DNA of 64,000 bases from Pachyseris speciosa (Eukaryota; Cnidaria; Anthozoa; Scleractinia; Pachyseridae), in contig JAEMWC010000057.1 in assembly GCA_016490735.1 (NCBI GenBank), positions 1,190,001-1,254,000 of the forward strand, given 5' to 3'. The notes beneath the pieces were generated by a model. The model worked only from the letters and a program-made list of their open reading frames with translations. It was not told the DNA's origin and made no database searches. Each line of letters starts with the position of its first letter. Positions within the stretch are counted from its first letter, which is position 1. This document shows, in pieces, positions 1 through 11,356 of the stretch. The position numbers were made by a program, and so were the translations under genes.

Positions 1-1717
1 CCGAACACTTCACGATTCTGTATTTCGTTGTAACCGAAAAACGAAACAAATCCGAACGATACGTTTCGAAGACTTATCGACTAGTCTGCTTTCGTTTGTT
101 GTTTTCGTGTGCCAAGCTACGCTCCTTTAAGGTGAGAAGATTTAAGTTTTTCTCCAGGTATAAAGTAACATTTGTTTCTTATTAAATGTGATTTTTATCA
201 CGCGTCGAATTATCTCTTTTCGGAACACGTCACAGATAAAACTAAACATCCCAGAATCACTATCGTTACCCCCAAAATTCAAACACAGAATGGTTATACT
301 TCAAAATCCCATTCATTTCAGATCGTCTAGACCACAAAATCACCAAAATCTTCCGCAAAGAAGGCCGTAAAGAAGGCCGGTACCTTGGGTACCGTATATT
401 TGTTTCGTCACTGATTAAAATTTTAAGTTAAAAAAATCAGTAACAATTTTTCCCCCGCTTGAAACGACGCAATAGAAGGGTTTAACGTTACCGTGTACGT
501 TCAGGGTATAAATTTTTAGCTCTCTATTTTTCTCCATAAAAAATGAACTTTTTCCTGTGATCTTTCAAGAAAAAAAGAGAAATTGGGAAAAAACCTATTT
601 TCACTGGATGTAAACGCTGACAGTATATTAATGCGAATGCAGCCAACTGGAGCGATTTGTAAGGGGAAATATTAGATGCGAAAAAAGTTGCTTTGCTTCA
701 TGAAGGTTGTGCGCCTTTAGTTTTTCGGCTATGACAATGGGTCAATCAAACTAAGTCAAAGACGGAGAATATGCGACATAACGATAAACCAATGTTCTGT
801 TTGAAGCAAGAGAGTTTGCGAGGAGATAACATTATGCGCAAACTTTCCACAGTGGGTGACCGGAAGAAAAGTTAGCGTACATTGATTGGCCAATCGTCGA
901 TAAAGGTGTTAGGGGGCGGTGTTTGTTTGTGTAGTGAAGACTTTTTTCCAAGCACTGTTTTCGGAAAGTCTATTTTTGTCTTGAAAGGGACACGTTTAAG
1001 AGTTACAACTCAAGGGCGATTTGTTCGATTTTGATTAAAGTTGGACAGCCGTTAGATTAACTTATTTTCAACAAAACTGTGTCGGGAATTAGATAATTCA
1101 AAGCCGTTTTTTGGTGACAGCCATTCCCGTGCCGTCAGTCCATATTTTTTTTCCAGCGCATTTGAAAATGCTCTGTAACTTTTGAATGCAATCGAATAAA
1201 GGGAAACCCCAACAGGTTTCTTTAACTTCTGGGTTTCAGACTTTCAGAAAAATATCAAATTCCCTAAATACAAAAATAACTTTTAGTTGTAGCTTTTAAA
1301 AGATGATTTAGACCTTCGAGTTTAGACTCGACGGAGCTTTCAACAATTCACTTTCTTATAACATTAATGAAATATTCGAGTAGCTATTTCAATTAGCTTT
1401 AATTTGATATAGAGTTTATGGTATCTGGGTTGTAATCGGGAGCCGCTACAGCCCTTAGCTTAGAGACACCCCTGAAGGTATACGGTAACCCTAAGACCCT
1501 TCGAGGCACACACCTACCCGACATTTATGGGAGCAACCCCACCTCCCCCCCCCCCTCACCCCCGTCCATTTTACTACTGATAACTGCAGCTATTTCCATG
1601 CCCCTCTTGCAATTCTTCATTGATATGAAACTCCATACTGTAAAGAATTAAATTATAAATGCTCAGAAAAAGACCCTCATCTAGTTGCAAATTTCGCCCA
1701 GCTCATGTTGAGACCCC

Positions 1718-1743
1718 GGGGGGGGGGGGGGGGGGGGAGGGCA

Positions 1744-1802
<59 letters not shown>
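1718..1802. repeat. poly-G tract followed by (TTA)n microsatellite
   Basis: A run of about 20 G is followed by a short G/A/C bridge and about 19 TTA units. The translated poly-Tyr frame is a repeat artefact. Confidence 0.95.
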
Positions 1803-2183
1803 CAGCTTTGTGAACTGGATGATCTTTTTCTGGTTTGCATCCTAAAGGAGCGGGTCATAGCCCATGACCAAAGGTCCCTTAGAGTTTTCTCCTTACTCTA
1901 GAGCTCCAACACCTTTCTCAAAATCCTTGCCGTTCCCAGTAACGTAGTTTTCTGGAGTAATGAAATACTAATTTTGAAATTCAACTTTCCCAACCATTTG
2001 TCCAAGTTTTTTGTTACACTTCCCAATGATCCTACAATAATTGGTACCACCTGCACAGTTCTCATGTTCCATATTCTTGCAATTTCTCTTTTAAGATCCT
2101 GATACTTTTCAACTTTCTCATTCTCCTTTTCAACAATTCTTTTATCCGCTGGTACGGCAATATCAATTATTATCAATTATTGC

Positions 2184-2212
2184 TATTGTTGTTGTTATTG
2201 TTATTATTATTA

Positions 2213-2244
<32 letters not shown>

Positions 2245-2246
2245 TA
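2184..2246. repeat. (TTG/TTA)n microsatellite
   Basis: Imperfect GTT units pass into perfect ATT units. Confidence 0.9.
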
Positions 2247-3414
2247 TTTTATCATTTTTACTATAAAAGCAAAATCGGTGGTTAAAATGCTGTTTCAAAA
2301 GATTGAATAGCGATTTTTGACTCCAGCACTGCGTGAGTTTATCAATATTCAACCATCAGAATCTTGCCGAACTCTGGTTTTTGCGGTCTGATGACTTCTT
2401 CGCTAAACTGGAAAGAAAATACTTTACAATTCGGACAGAATGTAATTGTTTGATTTTTTTTTATTTGACTTTAATATTATGTATTTTGCCATGATCATTG
2501 AGAAATTGTGACAAATAGGGCAACATGTCCTGAATTAGGGTACTTAATTTGACGTAGTCTTTCTGCAATTACAATGAAACCAAAGAGCTTCAAACGATGA
2601 AGCTGCACGCCCTAATTACCAGCAGTAGAAGCTACATTGTGGTTAAATGTTAGCTTATTAGGGATGTTTCGAGGTAAGATATCACAGTTTTGCAAAAAAT
2701 GTCCAGAAAATACGAGAGCAACTAATGAATTGAGACCTTGTCTTGGTGTATTCTATTGTGATTCATGGATGTCGTCTGTACTAAAAGAAATCAAACTGAA
2801 AAAGTTCAGCAAAAACTCTAATCCGATACCGTATTCTCGTAATTTTTCGTCCAAAAGAGACTCAAAATGCATGAAAATTTTTATTGGCCAAATTGAGATT
2901 GAGACAAGATTGTAATTCAGTGCCTATTTTAGGTTGTATAGTTGCATTTCTTATTATTTTGTTTTTGCAATATTTTATAGGTCTTGTCAACATATTTGAC
3001 TTTCTAAAATAAAAACAAACCGTTATTCCTTAAATGTTTCGAACAAAAGAGGAGACTTTTTTGTAGAAAAAATCCAAAAATCTGGAAACAATAACATGGG
3101 CGCCAAAAGAAGATCAAAATGAGGAAAGGGCCCGTGATCTTGCTCTGGTTAAATTGATTGGAGATAATGTTTGAAAACTGGGCTGTTACAATCAATACCT
3201 GCCGTAGGGATTGTTGTCACTTTCAGCTAAATTTTATTTTATAGTAAAAGCTTGGAATGCAATATTCATGAACTCGACTTTTATTTGTATTGCGCTTTTC
3301 TTTTTTAATCTCTTCACGTGCACCTCACTGTCTTGTTTATATGGTATTTATCTAATAAACGATTGTCTTCCCCTGAAAAATTGGAGAGCAAAAGCTAATA
3401 GCGAGAAAAAAATC

Positions 3415-3416
<2 letters not shown>

Positions 3417-3456
<40 letters not shown>
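3417..3456. repeat. (TTA)n microsatellite
   Basis: About 13 uninterrupted TTA units lie just upstream of the first TLDc-like exon copy. Confidence 0.95.
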
Positions 3457-3479
3457 GTAAATATTGTATTGTATTTCAG

Positions 3480-3742
3480 ATCAAAGTTAGCCTATGGTGA
3501 CACTTCCAATGCTTTTATTTATTTATTTTTTTTTTTTCTCTAGGCAACAAGAAAGACATCGGACCGTTAAAAATCAGGGTGACAATATCTTGGCAGGCAA
3601 TTTTCGAGGAAACTGAAAACCAATGGCCCAGCATTTGCTTCTGGGTACGAGATCTACATTGCTGATCAGGCAAACAACAACAGCAATTCACGATCAAAGT
3701 TTAACCCTACTATCGCCACAAAACATGTCTATCCTTGACCAA
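3480..3742 (+). pseudogene. TLDc-domain exon, first tandem copy (broken)
   Basis: After a TTTCAG acceptor the sequence reads, in shifting frames, YGDTSNAFI, then NKKDIGPLKI, then GPAFASGYEIYIADQA. These match the TLDc pattern (FLFSLxN, then GPxFGxGYDIxIxD). A poly-T expansion near 3525 and at least one further frameshift break the frame, so it is not a working exon. It is a paralogue of the copy at 3902; about 50-100 bp of upstream intron-like sequence is duplicated with it. TLDc domains (TLDc/OXR1-type) are common in cnidarian multi-domain proteins; the rest of such a gene is not visible here. Confidence 0.6.
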
Positions 3743-3901
3743 GTGAATATATTGTTTTTACTCTATTAACCTCTGTCTTGTTCATGTGGTATTTATCTAA
3801 TCAACGATTATCATCCCTTCAAGAAATCGGGAACAAATGTCGCAAATTAAAGAAAGAAGTATTATATTTTTTGGCATTGTAAATATTTTATCTTGTTTCA
3901 G

Positions 3902-4215
3902 ATTCCAATTGGGTCTATGGTACCACTTCCAATGCTTTTATTTTTTCTTTACGCAACAAGGAAGACCTCGGACCGTTAAAAATCATTGTGACAAAACCTG
4001 AGCGGGCAATTCTCAAGGGAGCAAAAACTGGTCCAACATTTGGTACTGGGTACGAGATCCTCATTGTTGATCAGGCAACTTCACAAACAAGGTTTAGGTC
4101 TGTTCCCGCCCAACAGGTCTAGTCTTTACCAAGTGAATTACAAGGGCGATTGACAACCCTGGCTGGTACTGAAAACTTCACACCTGATGACTACGAGGTT
4201 TTCTATCTTGCTTAG
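3902..4215 (+). pseudogene. TLDc-domain exon, second tandem copy (one in-frame stop)
   Basis: A TTGTTTCAG acceptor precedes a nearly continuous frame with the order YGTTSNAFIFSLRN, DLGPLKIIVTKP, GPTFGTGYEILIVDQAT and finally FTPDDYEVFYLA before a natural TAG at 4213. This is the classic layout of the second half of a TLDc domain, including the C-terminal acidic EVF motif. A single in-frame TAG near 4120 interrupts it, so it is called a pseudogene, although a recent mutation or a sequencing error could explain one stop. A further fragment resembling the middle of the domain follows at 4216-4290. Confidence 0.6.
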
Positions 4216-4290
4216 GCAACAGCAGCATTACAGTTACCCACCGTCATTTAACCCGATCATCGAGGCCGATGAGAAAGGGAAGCCATGCAG
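4216..4290 (+). pseudogene. third, partial TLDc-like fragment
   Basis: The stretch CAACAGCAG...TTTAACCCGATCATC aligns with the segment after GYEIYIADQA of the first copy (SRSKFNPTI). Only about 75 bp remain. Confidence 0.35.
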
Positions 4291-4711
4291 TTTTCATTAT
4301 CAATATCATTATCGTTATTTACTATCGTTATGTCATTGTTTTTAGCCAAGTGTGGTAGCACCGGATATCATAATTCCATCATCTGTGTCGTAAAAGCAAC
4401 CAGCTAAGACTCTTGCCTTTCCCAGTAGGAGTGTTTTCTGCAACGCTATAATTATTGTTATGGATTTTGCTGTAGTTTTCCATATCATTAAGTATATTTT
4501 TGGGCTCAATGTGTCTTTAATGATGTGATGGTAAGTGCCTCCCATACTACAGTAATCATATGTAAGGAGTGACATTACTGTGTGCCTCGTCTATAGCACT
4601 CGTTGAGTATTTCAATGGTAAGTCCAATGTACAGGGTTTCTATTAGAGAAATTTCCAGTTGTAGTTGATAACTGATCCTGTTTTCATTACAAAAATATTA
4701 ATAGGGGCATT

Positions 4712-4931
4712 TAGCTTTGAACCGTACGAGTACGAGATCAAGTACGACTTTTAAATTTCAAACGATTTACCTCTCCAGATCCCTCACTCTTTGTCATTCG
4801 CTTATCAACAGAAAAGGAGAGTGTATAAACAATATTAATGCCCTAAGTGATTATCTGGAGAAGGTGAGTTTAAATTGAAAAGTCGTACTATACTCGTACT
4901 CAATCATGTATTAGTACTCAAATCTAAAGGT
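4712..4931. mobile_element. MITE-like inverted repeat (GTACGAGTACGAG ends)
   Basis: The left end reads GTACGAGTACGAGATCAAG...TACGACTTTTAAATTTCAAAC...TCTCCAGAT; the reverse complement recurs as ATCTGGAGA...GTTTAAATTGAAAAGTCGTA...ACTCGTACTC. Arms are about 80 bp and imperfect. No coding capacity; superfamily not assignable. Confidence 0.6.
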
Positions 4932-5374
4932 GGTGTTTCACATCATTCAATGAGCCCAATTTTAACGAAATAATAATGACTGTAATCCCCCCTAAGACAT
5001 GTTTGAAAATTGTGTACAAATAATGAATAATGTCATTAAACCAGACAATTACGCTAACAACGCCCGTAGAAAGCACCGACATATAGATTGGTATTCCGGT
5101 GTTAGGGAAAGGATTTGGGTCATATTTAAGGTCAGAGAAAAATCCTTTAAATATAATAGAGCATTTATTATAAATTGGCGCTTAAAGGTGCCGAGCTAGT
5201 GATATCATGATTACACCACTCTTGGTAGAACATTAATCAAAATTTTAGTTGATCTAAAAGAATGCCTTTCTCAAGTGAATTTCTCATAAGTCGAGACAGG
5301 AAAAAATCTAAAACGTTAGGAATTTTCAGTCTTGGAACCATTTTTTAATATTTTCGAATCACAAGAATAACCTT
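4932..5374. other. no feature seen
   Basis: AT-rich unique-looking sequence with one short unsupported frame. Confidence 0.5.
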
Positions 5375-6080
5375 TTAAGGGGGGACTAACTTAACTACAG
5401 ACTTAGCGTTGTTGCTAAGGGATTTTTTACGGATTGTATTTATAAAACACGATTTTTCGGTGTTTTTGCCACTATGTTGGTGAAACGTACGAAGAGGTGA
5501 ACATGTAAAATTTACAAAATGTTATTGCGCATGTGCAACTTGCCCCAGGCCCCAACCGCGCCTTAGAGAGAAAAATCCCTAAAACTTGGAGAAAATTATA
5601 TGAAGTTCCGATTTTTATTGCCAGTCTGAGATATTCCAGCCTTCTTTACAAGCCTACGTAAGCAATTGTTGTTAACGCACATAACTGCAATGATAATGAC
5701 GAAATGGTATGAATTTACGTGCTTATGACGTAATAAACCTCATAAAAACGCGAATTTCCAAAAATCGATACGGAGAGTTTTGCACCTTGGCGATCGTTAA
5801 CCATTGGCACCATTTTCGATATCCAGAAGTGTACGCCACTCGATTTTTAGGCCTTTTTCTGTTCTGGTCACGTGACTTACCAAATATGGTTGTGACTCGA
5901 AAATCTTGTAGAACTTTTTTATTGTAAAACCATAGCCAGACAGCTTGCCTGTGCAAGTTAGGGTTTCCAAGATACGAGGGTTGGGAACTTTCCATAGCAA
6001 CAGTGTTAGCTAGTTACCGGGGCCAGCCGAAGGCTGGAACCGGTCATAAAATGCTATTTGTTCTTTTCGTTTTTTCAATG

Positions 6081-6359
6081 TCTCGTTTCCAGGGCCCCGC
6101 TTTCCGCTGTGACAAATTTCTCGAAGTGCACATAGTAACTTTACTCGAGGCAATCGAAGGCATTCCAGACAAAGATTATAACTTTTGGGGAAACGAAAAC
6201 TTCTACAACCTTTACGAGAGACTACTTCATGTGCGAAAACTTAAAAGTGGATTTTTTGAGAGACGTATTTATGAGCGACCACTGCACTTGAGAGTGAACC
6301 TTTTATCGAGAATCAAAGCGAACATATTTCAAAACTATCTTTACATCAATCTCTTGTAA
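6081..6359 (+). CDS. hypothetical frame inside TTAA transposon
   Basis: A frame from an internal ATG (MSRFQGPAFRCDKFLE...) to a stop at 6357, about 92 residues. The composition looks protein-like with aromatic and charged residues, but no family is recognised. A second basic frame follows at 6412-6612. They could be exons of a degraded transposase or accessory protein; this is not demonstrated. Confidence 0.2.
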   Translation, partial: SRFQGPAFRCDKFLEVHIVTLLEAIEGIPDKDYNFWGNENFYNLYERLLHVRKLKSGFFERRIYERPLHLRVNLLSRIKANIFQNYLYINLL

Positions 6360-7110
6360 AACGTAAGTTTATTCACTGCGTTTTATAAGACATCTCAAGA
6401 ACAAGAGTAGCATGTTAAAAAAGTTTCTCTTTAAAAGGATTCCTTCGATTCTTATACCGAAGTCCTCGGCGAAAAACACACGTAAAACGAATTCAAAAAG
6501 AAGAAATCGGATAATTTTTTCGCCGCCCGACGAAATTTTACAGCGCAGCGAGAGAAAGAGGAAAGTTGTTCATCAAAAAGACGACAAAAACAAGGCAATT
6601 ATTTTGAAATAAATCGTTTTTTAAACTGTGTAAATTTAGTACCAACTTAGCTCTATCCCCAGTAGTTCCGTAGAAGCTGAACAAGACTCAATAAAAATAT
6701 ATTTGAGGGAAGCGAATATACTAAACAAACAAATCACGGGGGTCGCTGTAAATGTACAGAAATCCAAATCCAACGTGCACTAAAACTCTCAAATGAAGGC
6801 AACCAAATGAAAGAAACGCGACAGGAAGTTCAATAACAATAAATTTTCATTCACGATGGGGCAAAAAAAACTTATCTAAAAGCACAAAAAATGTTCGAAA
6901 TTTCACAGACGCGATTGGGTAGGGCTGCACCTCTTTGAAACCTCTAATTTCACTGGATCTTTATCAGTTGCACCTCTATTGTTTTATGGCTAGGTTCCAT
7001 TGTTTTAATTCTTTGTTTATTGTTGTTTTGAACCAATCTTGTGAGGTGTTGCAAATGGTGCAGGTCGCCCCACGCGATTCGCTGCGTGAACGCGTGTTCG
7101 AATTAATTAT

Positions 7111-7380
7111 TCACGCAAAAGCGAAAGCGTGAGTTTTTCCCACAAATTTTGCAGTTATTTTATCGGCTGTGGCTTTGCCTATCGTGCTAAAAGCTGAATT
7201 CAACTTCCAACTAATATGTACATTGTCATTTTTGTTTTCTAAAGTCCAGGCAGCTGCTTTAAATCCGCTATCTGTATTCAAATCTCTCTTGAAAGCGCAC
7301 CGATCGCCTTGTTTTCGTCGCGGTTCAGGGAAGGAAAAATTATTCACAAGAAAAGTTTGAGGGCTCCGTTCACCTTGATC
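7111..7380 (-). CDS. hypothetical frame inside TTAA transposon, minus strand
   Basis: From an internal ATG (MEDQGERSPQTFLV...) the frame runs about 90 residues to a stop at 7111, ending in AFAFA. No motif is recognised. It may be chance in a GC-richer part of the element. Confidence 0.15.
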   Translation of the reverse strand, partial: DQGERSPQTFLVNNFSFPEPRRKQGDRCAFKRDLNTDSGFKAAAWTLENKNDNVHISWKLNSAFSTIGKATADKITAKFVGKTHAFAFA

Positions 7381-8108
7381 TTCCATTCTGAGGCTACCTA
7401 AACATCGATTTATGTTTTTCCTTTTTATTTTAAGTGCCAAGGAAGTAATTTGTCCGTTTTAGGAATGAAAACGAGACCCTGGAAGTTTGTAGATTTGGCC
7501 CGCAACGTGCCATGATTACCTAGACTTTTCGAGCCCGTGATTTGAAGACAAAAAACCGTCTTCAACAGCACAGGGTGACCGCGTTTTCAAAAATTGTAAA
7601 CTATGACTAAATTAAATTTACTTTTTTGGATATCGTTAAGAATCAGCCGTTTGATTTAATGTAGATTTTATGCCAATTTTTATGCGACAAAGCATAGGCG
7701 CCCTTGGCCGGCGTGATTTTCAGATTTCCGGCCCTGCTGGCAGAAGAGACCTCTGCTAGCAGGGAAGATTGTTATGAAAGCCGAGGCGTAATTCTATTAT
7801 CGAAATGAGTACACTGGCAAATATCATTTTCTCTTTTCACATTAGTAATTAGACGTTTTTTTCTCCAAAGAATATTTGCGATAAAATAAATTTTCATGTC
7901 CCGCGATAAACTTCTTGATGTAAACGACCCTTATGCATGCTAGTGTAAACGTGGGTTGCCAAGGCAAAAGTGGCCCCGGTAAAATTCACGAAGTGATTCT
8001 CGTTTCGTAGTTAAGTTAGTCCCCCCTTAAACAGTTGGATCATTATTCGTATTTTGTACTGATAAAAGAACTGATTCTTGGAGTTTTAGGTGTAAATGCC
8101 TTTAAATC

Positions 8109-8370
8109 TATGGTATGGTATGGTATGGTATGGTATGGTATGGTATGGTATGGTATGGTATGGTATGGTATAGTATAGTATAGTATATACTAGTTATGCA
8201 ACGCTTTCAAGTGGTACACCGTGGAATATCCCTCTCGTCACTTGCATTTTCTCGGTATACACACTCGCCTAAAGGCTCGTGTGTATACCGAGAAAATACA
8301 AGTGACGAGTGGGATATTCCACGGTATACCACAAGAAAGGGTTGCATAACTATTTTATACCATACCATAG
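8109..8370. mobile_element. hairpin element embedded in (TATGG)n
   Basis: A (TATGG)n array of about 13 units (8109-8172) passes through TAGTA variants into a near-perfect hairpin (8193-8350, arms about 77 bp, loop near 8270), followed by the complementary ATACCATACCATA at 8357. The microsatellite therefore forms the outer part of the same inverted repeat. This is a foldback element or a palindrome made by template switching. There is no target duplication that I can separate from the repeat itself. Confidence 0.75.
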
Positions 8371-9231
8371 AAAATACAGTGGCCAGCAAGGCCAGCATAA
8401 TCAATGCGAGATACGCGCAGACTTGAATGGTTTTCCAAATGGCTTCCTAATGTCCACCCTCTTGACAGCGTTTATAAACCTTTTCAAAATTTTTATCACT
8501 TATAATTCATGACCAAATTACAAATAATAAAATATTAATGTAAATAAAGTTATAGTCAAACGCTTGCAAAATTCGTACTAATTTTCAAGCGCTAAAACAA
8601 TCTCAATGCATGATGGGAAGGTTGGGTGGACTGATACCGTTGAATTTCACTCATCGATTGGAAGGTTCGGTGGAATACTGACGAATATTCCACGGTTTTC
8701 CTGCGTTCTGATTCGCTGTATTTTGTATGGCATGGTATAAAGTATAGTGTAATGTAGTGCAGTGTACTATAGTGCACATACGACGTCCGTCAGTGTTTTC
8801 CATTTCCAAGTATAGCAGCCAAAAATTTTGATTATATAACTGAAAACAATTCTGAAAAAAATTCATTTTGCTGGGTACTTTAAGAAGTACTCAACCTATG
8901 ACGATGGGTCAGCCTTAGCACAAAGACCTTGAGTTGGCATTCAATTTCCGGCACTGCATGAGTCAGGTAACAAAGATTATTAACGGTTTTCGGGCTGTTC
9001 TGGAAAAGTGGATTGCCAGGTTGAATTAGTGCGACTTCTTTATTTAGTGAGCGATCGCAAAATGTTCCTTTTAGTTGTGGTTGTGGTTGTGGTTGTGGTT
9101 GAAGTTAACAAAACAATAGCTTCCTGGTAGACTGGTGTAGAATCATACTTCTCCTATTTGATTTGCAAGCACTCGAGCCGCTGGAAAACCCTGCAAAAAA
9201 GTAGCTGCGTTCCAAGGTTTAGCTACGTATA
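8371..9231. other. no gene; short (GTTGTG)n repeat
   Basis: A hexamer microsatellite lies at 9074-9101. Two related GGAAGGTT(G/C)GGTGGA words occur near 8617 and 8659. Nothing coding is supported. Confidence 0.5.
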
Positions 9232-9687
9232 TATTAATAATAATAATAATAATATATCACATTTATATTGCGCATTTTCTATGCAATATTCAAATGCGCA
9301 TTACAACACTGGCCGGGGGACTTTGCCAGACTGCTTATAACGCAGTTTACAATTAATGAAGATGAGTTATGAGTGCCCCCGTAATGTAAATATCAAATTA
9401 AGACAGACACTAGGGGTGGTCACTGCCAGAGTTTTGTTGCGTCCCTAGTGGTTCTTTTACGTCCCACAGAATCAGAGAATTATGAAGAGTTGTGAGACGG
9501 GGCCTACGGTTTATCGTCCTTATCCGAGAAGACTAGAAAGTCTAACCGTTTGTAGATGTCATTACAAAGGCAGCACTTTCTCCTCAATTATTTAAAGACC
9601 CTGAGTGTTGGTCCGGCCGGGGTTCGAACCCACGACCTCCCGCACGGTAGTCCGGTGCTCTACCACTGAGCTAACCGGTCGGCTCTC
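9232..9687 (-). mobile_element. tRNA-derived SINE, near complete
   Basis: Read on the minus strand the element starts with a tRNA-like head (9684 to about 9608) that has a Pol III box A (TAGCTCAGTGG) and box B (GGTTCGAACCC). It continues into a conserved body with TTTGTAATGACATCTACAAA and CGGATAAGGACGATAAACCG, and ends in an (ATT)n tail at 9235-9252. A second copy lies at 30868-31200 and a deleted one at 24199. The head is flanked by SINE body rather than a 3' CCA-type end, so it is not called as a functional tRNA. Confidence 0.85.
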
Positions 9688-9689
9688 GC

Positions 9690-10150
9690 CTTTACTTAAC
9701 TGGTCAGTCCGGTACAAGTCCAGCATGAAAAAGAAAAAAAAAAAAGAAAAAAAGATGTATAGTTATGAGCCTCAAGTGAAATGATGGTTTGTAGAGATAG
9801 CTTCGTTACTTATACACGTAAGAAATAACAAAGTCTTAGTTGAATGCATATCAAATTAAAAGGCCGAAAATTCATAATCATTTGATTTACTTTAAGAAAA
9901 ACAGCACGTTGTATAGAGCGCTGATTTGCTGTCTACACTCGCACGTAGAGTAGACACATTTTTTGCCTGTATATTTTCGTGTAGGCATTTAGGGGTAGGT
10001 ATAGTTGAAGTGTTATGTAAGTTTAACTTACACTGTAGCATCAAAGATGCTACTTTACAAGCATTACCAGGAACTGATTTCAAATTAATGTATTTCTTGT
10101 TGCATGCCGCGCCTTGGATTTTCATGTATTTGTAGCGGAGCACCATACCT

Positions 10151-10182
<32 letters not shown>

Positions 10183-10327
10183 AAAATGGCTAGCGGTATT
10201 GCTCGTGGGCGCGCACGACGACGACGGTGGAGTTGCCCAATAACTAATAATATCCTAATAATAATCATAATAATCCAACATGGTGGCCATACTCCACCTG
10301 GCCCAGCTGACCAGCTAGTTTACAGCG
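9690..10327. other. no gene; fragment of a dispersed repeat
   Basis: 10037-10105 (AAGATGCTACTTTACAAGCATTACC...) resembles 14965-15025, so both belong to a dispersed repeat family. No coding region is supported. Confidence 0.5.
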
Positions 10328-10330
10328 TAA

Positions 10331-10660
10331 AGCCGCGGCTACACGAGCGATTTTTTGCTTGCGATGGTGATGCGATTTTTTGTAAAATTGTCGCGTCGCC
10401 GGCGCGCGATGAAAATCACCCGTGTAGCCACCCTCGCACAGGTGATGCGATAGCTCAAAAAATCGCAGAAAAAGAATCGCGAAAAATGAAACTCATTCAA
10501 TTTCTCGCGATTTTTTTCTTGCGACGTTCAAAATATCGCTGTCGCATCACCTGTGCGAGGGTGGCTACACGGGTGATTTTCACTGCGCGCTGGTGACGCG
10601 ACAATTAAAAAAAAATCGCATCACCATCGCAAGCAAAAAATCGCTCGTGTAGCCGCGGCT
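10331..10660. mobile_element. palindromic MITE with TAA target duplication (PIF/Harbinger-like)
   Basis: The element begins AGCCGCGGCTACACGAGCG and ends with the exact complement. The arms stay complementary to the centre around 10490, with some mismatches. It is flanked by TAA at 10328-10330 and 10661-10663, the 3-bp TWA-type duplication of PIF/Harbinger transposons. Superfamily assignment is by target site only. Confidence 0.75.
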
Positions 10661-10663
10661 TAA

Positions 10664-11206
10664 GTCTTTGATACTGGACATCCATCTTATAGCCAATTGA
10701 CACCTGTCAAAACAAGGTATCCGCTGACCATTGTCACGTGACCATATCGCGGGCTCAAGTTGAGACCTCATCGAGGTCAGCTGTTTTTTTTGAAGTTGAC
10801 CGCTGACCAGGTTCTTGCTTTCGATTTGATCGCAGGCTCAAGCCAGGTGTGGGACACCCAAACCAAATCGAGGCTTAATTTTTCGCAGGCTTTCTGCGGC
10901 TCGTAATTTCACATTCACTTGGTTTCTTCATTTTGAGCAAAACAACTTCATCGTCTTCGATCGAAGTTTGTCTTTAAATTCGCGTAAAAAGCATAAAAAT
11001 CAAGAACTTGTCAAAAGATACTCCGGAACGTGAATTTTCAAGTGATGAAGGGAAGATAGTGTAGAGCGATTTTTCTCAAGAAAAGCTTCAAACTTGGATC
11101 GATTAAGCGGTTGAAAACAGTATAATTGAACGCTTCAAGGGCTTTCACTTTACCGCGGTATCTTACATCTCACTAAGAAAGGTCACTTAACAGTTCACCT
11201 GTGTTA
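10664..11206. other. upstream region of exon candidate
   Basis: No TATA box or other certain promoter element is seen. The stretch precedes the ATG at 11207 and could hold its 5' UTR. Confidence 0.3.
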
Positions 11207-11356
11207 ATGGGAGGAACGAGTAGCTCAAACTCTGTGGAAAAAGCTCTTTCTTTGGACAAACCGTTTGCTATTTTTGCGGATGCCTGTTTTTACTTTACTG
11301 AAGCTTACGTATTTTCAAGTGGTAGAAACCTCTACAACACAGCGCAGGACAGTGAG
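11207..11356 (+). CDS. candidate first coding exon (MGGTSSS start), function unknown
   Basis: An ATG in acceptable context opens 50 codons that end exactly at a GTAAAT splice donor (phase 0), with a stop shortly inside the intron. The peptide starts MGGTSSSNSVEKAL, where Gly2 followed by small residues and Ser6 fits an N-myristoylation signal, and continues with an aromatic stretch (FAIFADACFYFTEAYVF). Codon use and composition look protein-like. I do not recognise the family and could not identify a second exon, so the gene may have long repeat-filled introns or be a fragment. Confidence 0.4.

Larger units (their letters stand above)
1..3300. other. non-coding, repeat-bearing stretch
   Basis: I see no convincing gene here. 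The open frames are short, lack recognisable motifs and several run through microsatellites. The only clear structures are the homopolymer and triplet repeats listed separately. Confidence 0.6.
5379..8026. mobile_element. 2.65-kb DNA transposon flanked by TTAA
   Basis: The ends are a perfect 20-bp inverted repeat, GGGGGGACTAACTTAACTAC at 5379 and its complement ending at 8026. Each end abuts TTAA (5375-5378 and 8027-8030), the target duplication used by piggyBac, Kolobok and Sola3 transposons. Inside are several short frames: plus 6081-6359, plus 6412-6612 (basic, lysine-rich) and minus 7111-7440. None shows a DDE/DDD transposase motif I recognise, so this is probably a non-autonomous derivative. 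A small hairpin around CCTCTGCTAGCAGGG lies near 7740. The fit of termini and target site is seen directly; superfamily is inference. Confidence 0.8.

Noticed and set aside
9608..9684. functional tRNA gene on the minus strand
   Set aside because: Box A and B are good, but the anticodon stem is poor and the sequence continues into a repeated SINE body that recurs at 30868 and 24199.
10114..10596. 160-residue basic protein at 10.1-10.6 kb
   Set aside because: Most of the frame lies in the palindromic TAA-flanked MITE.
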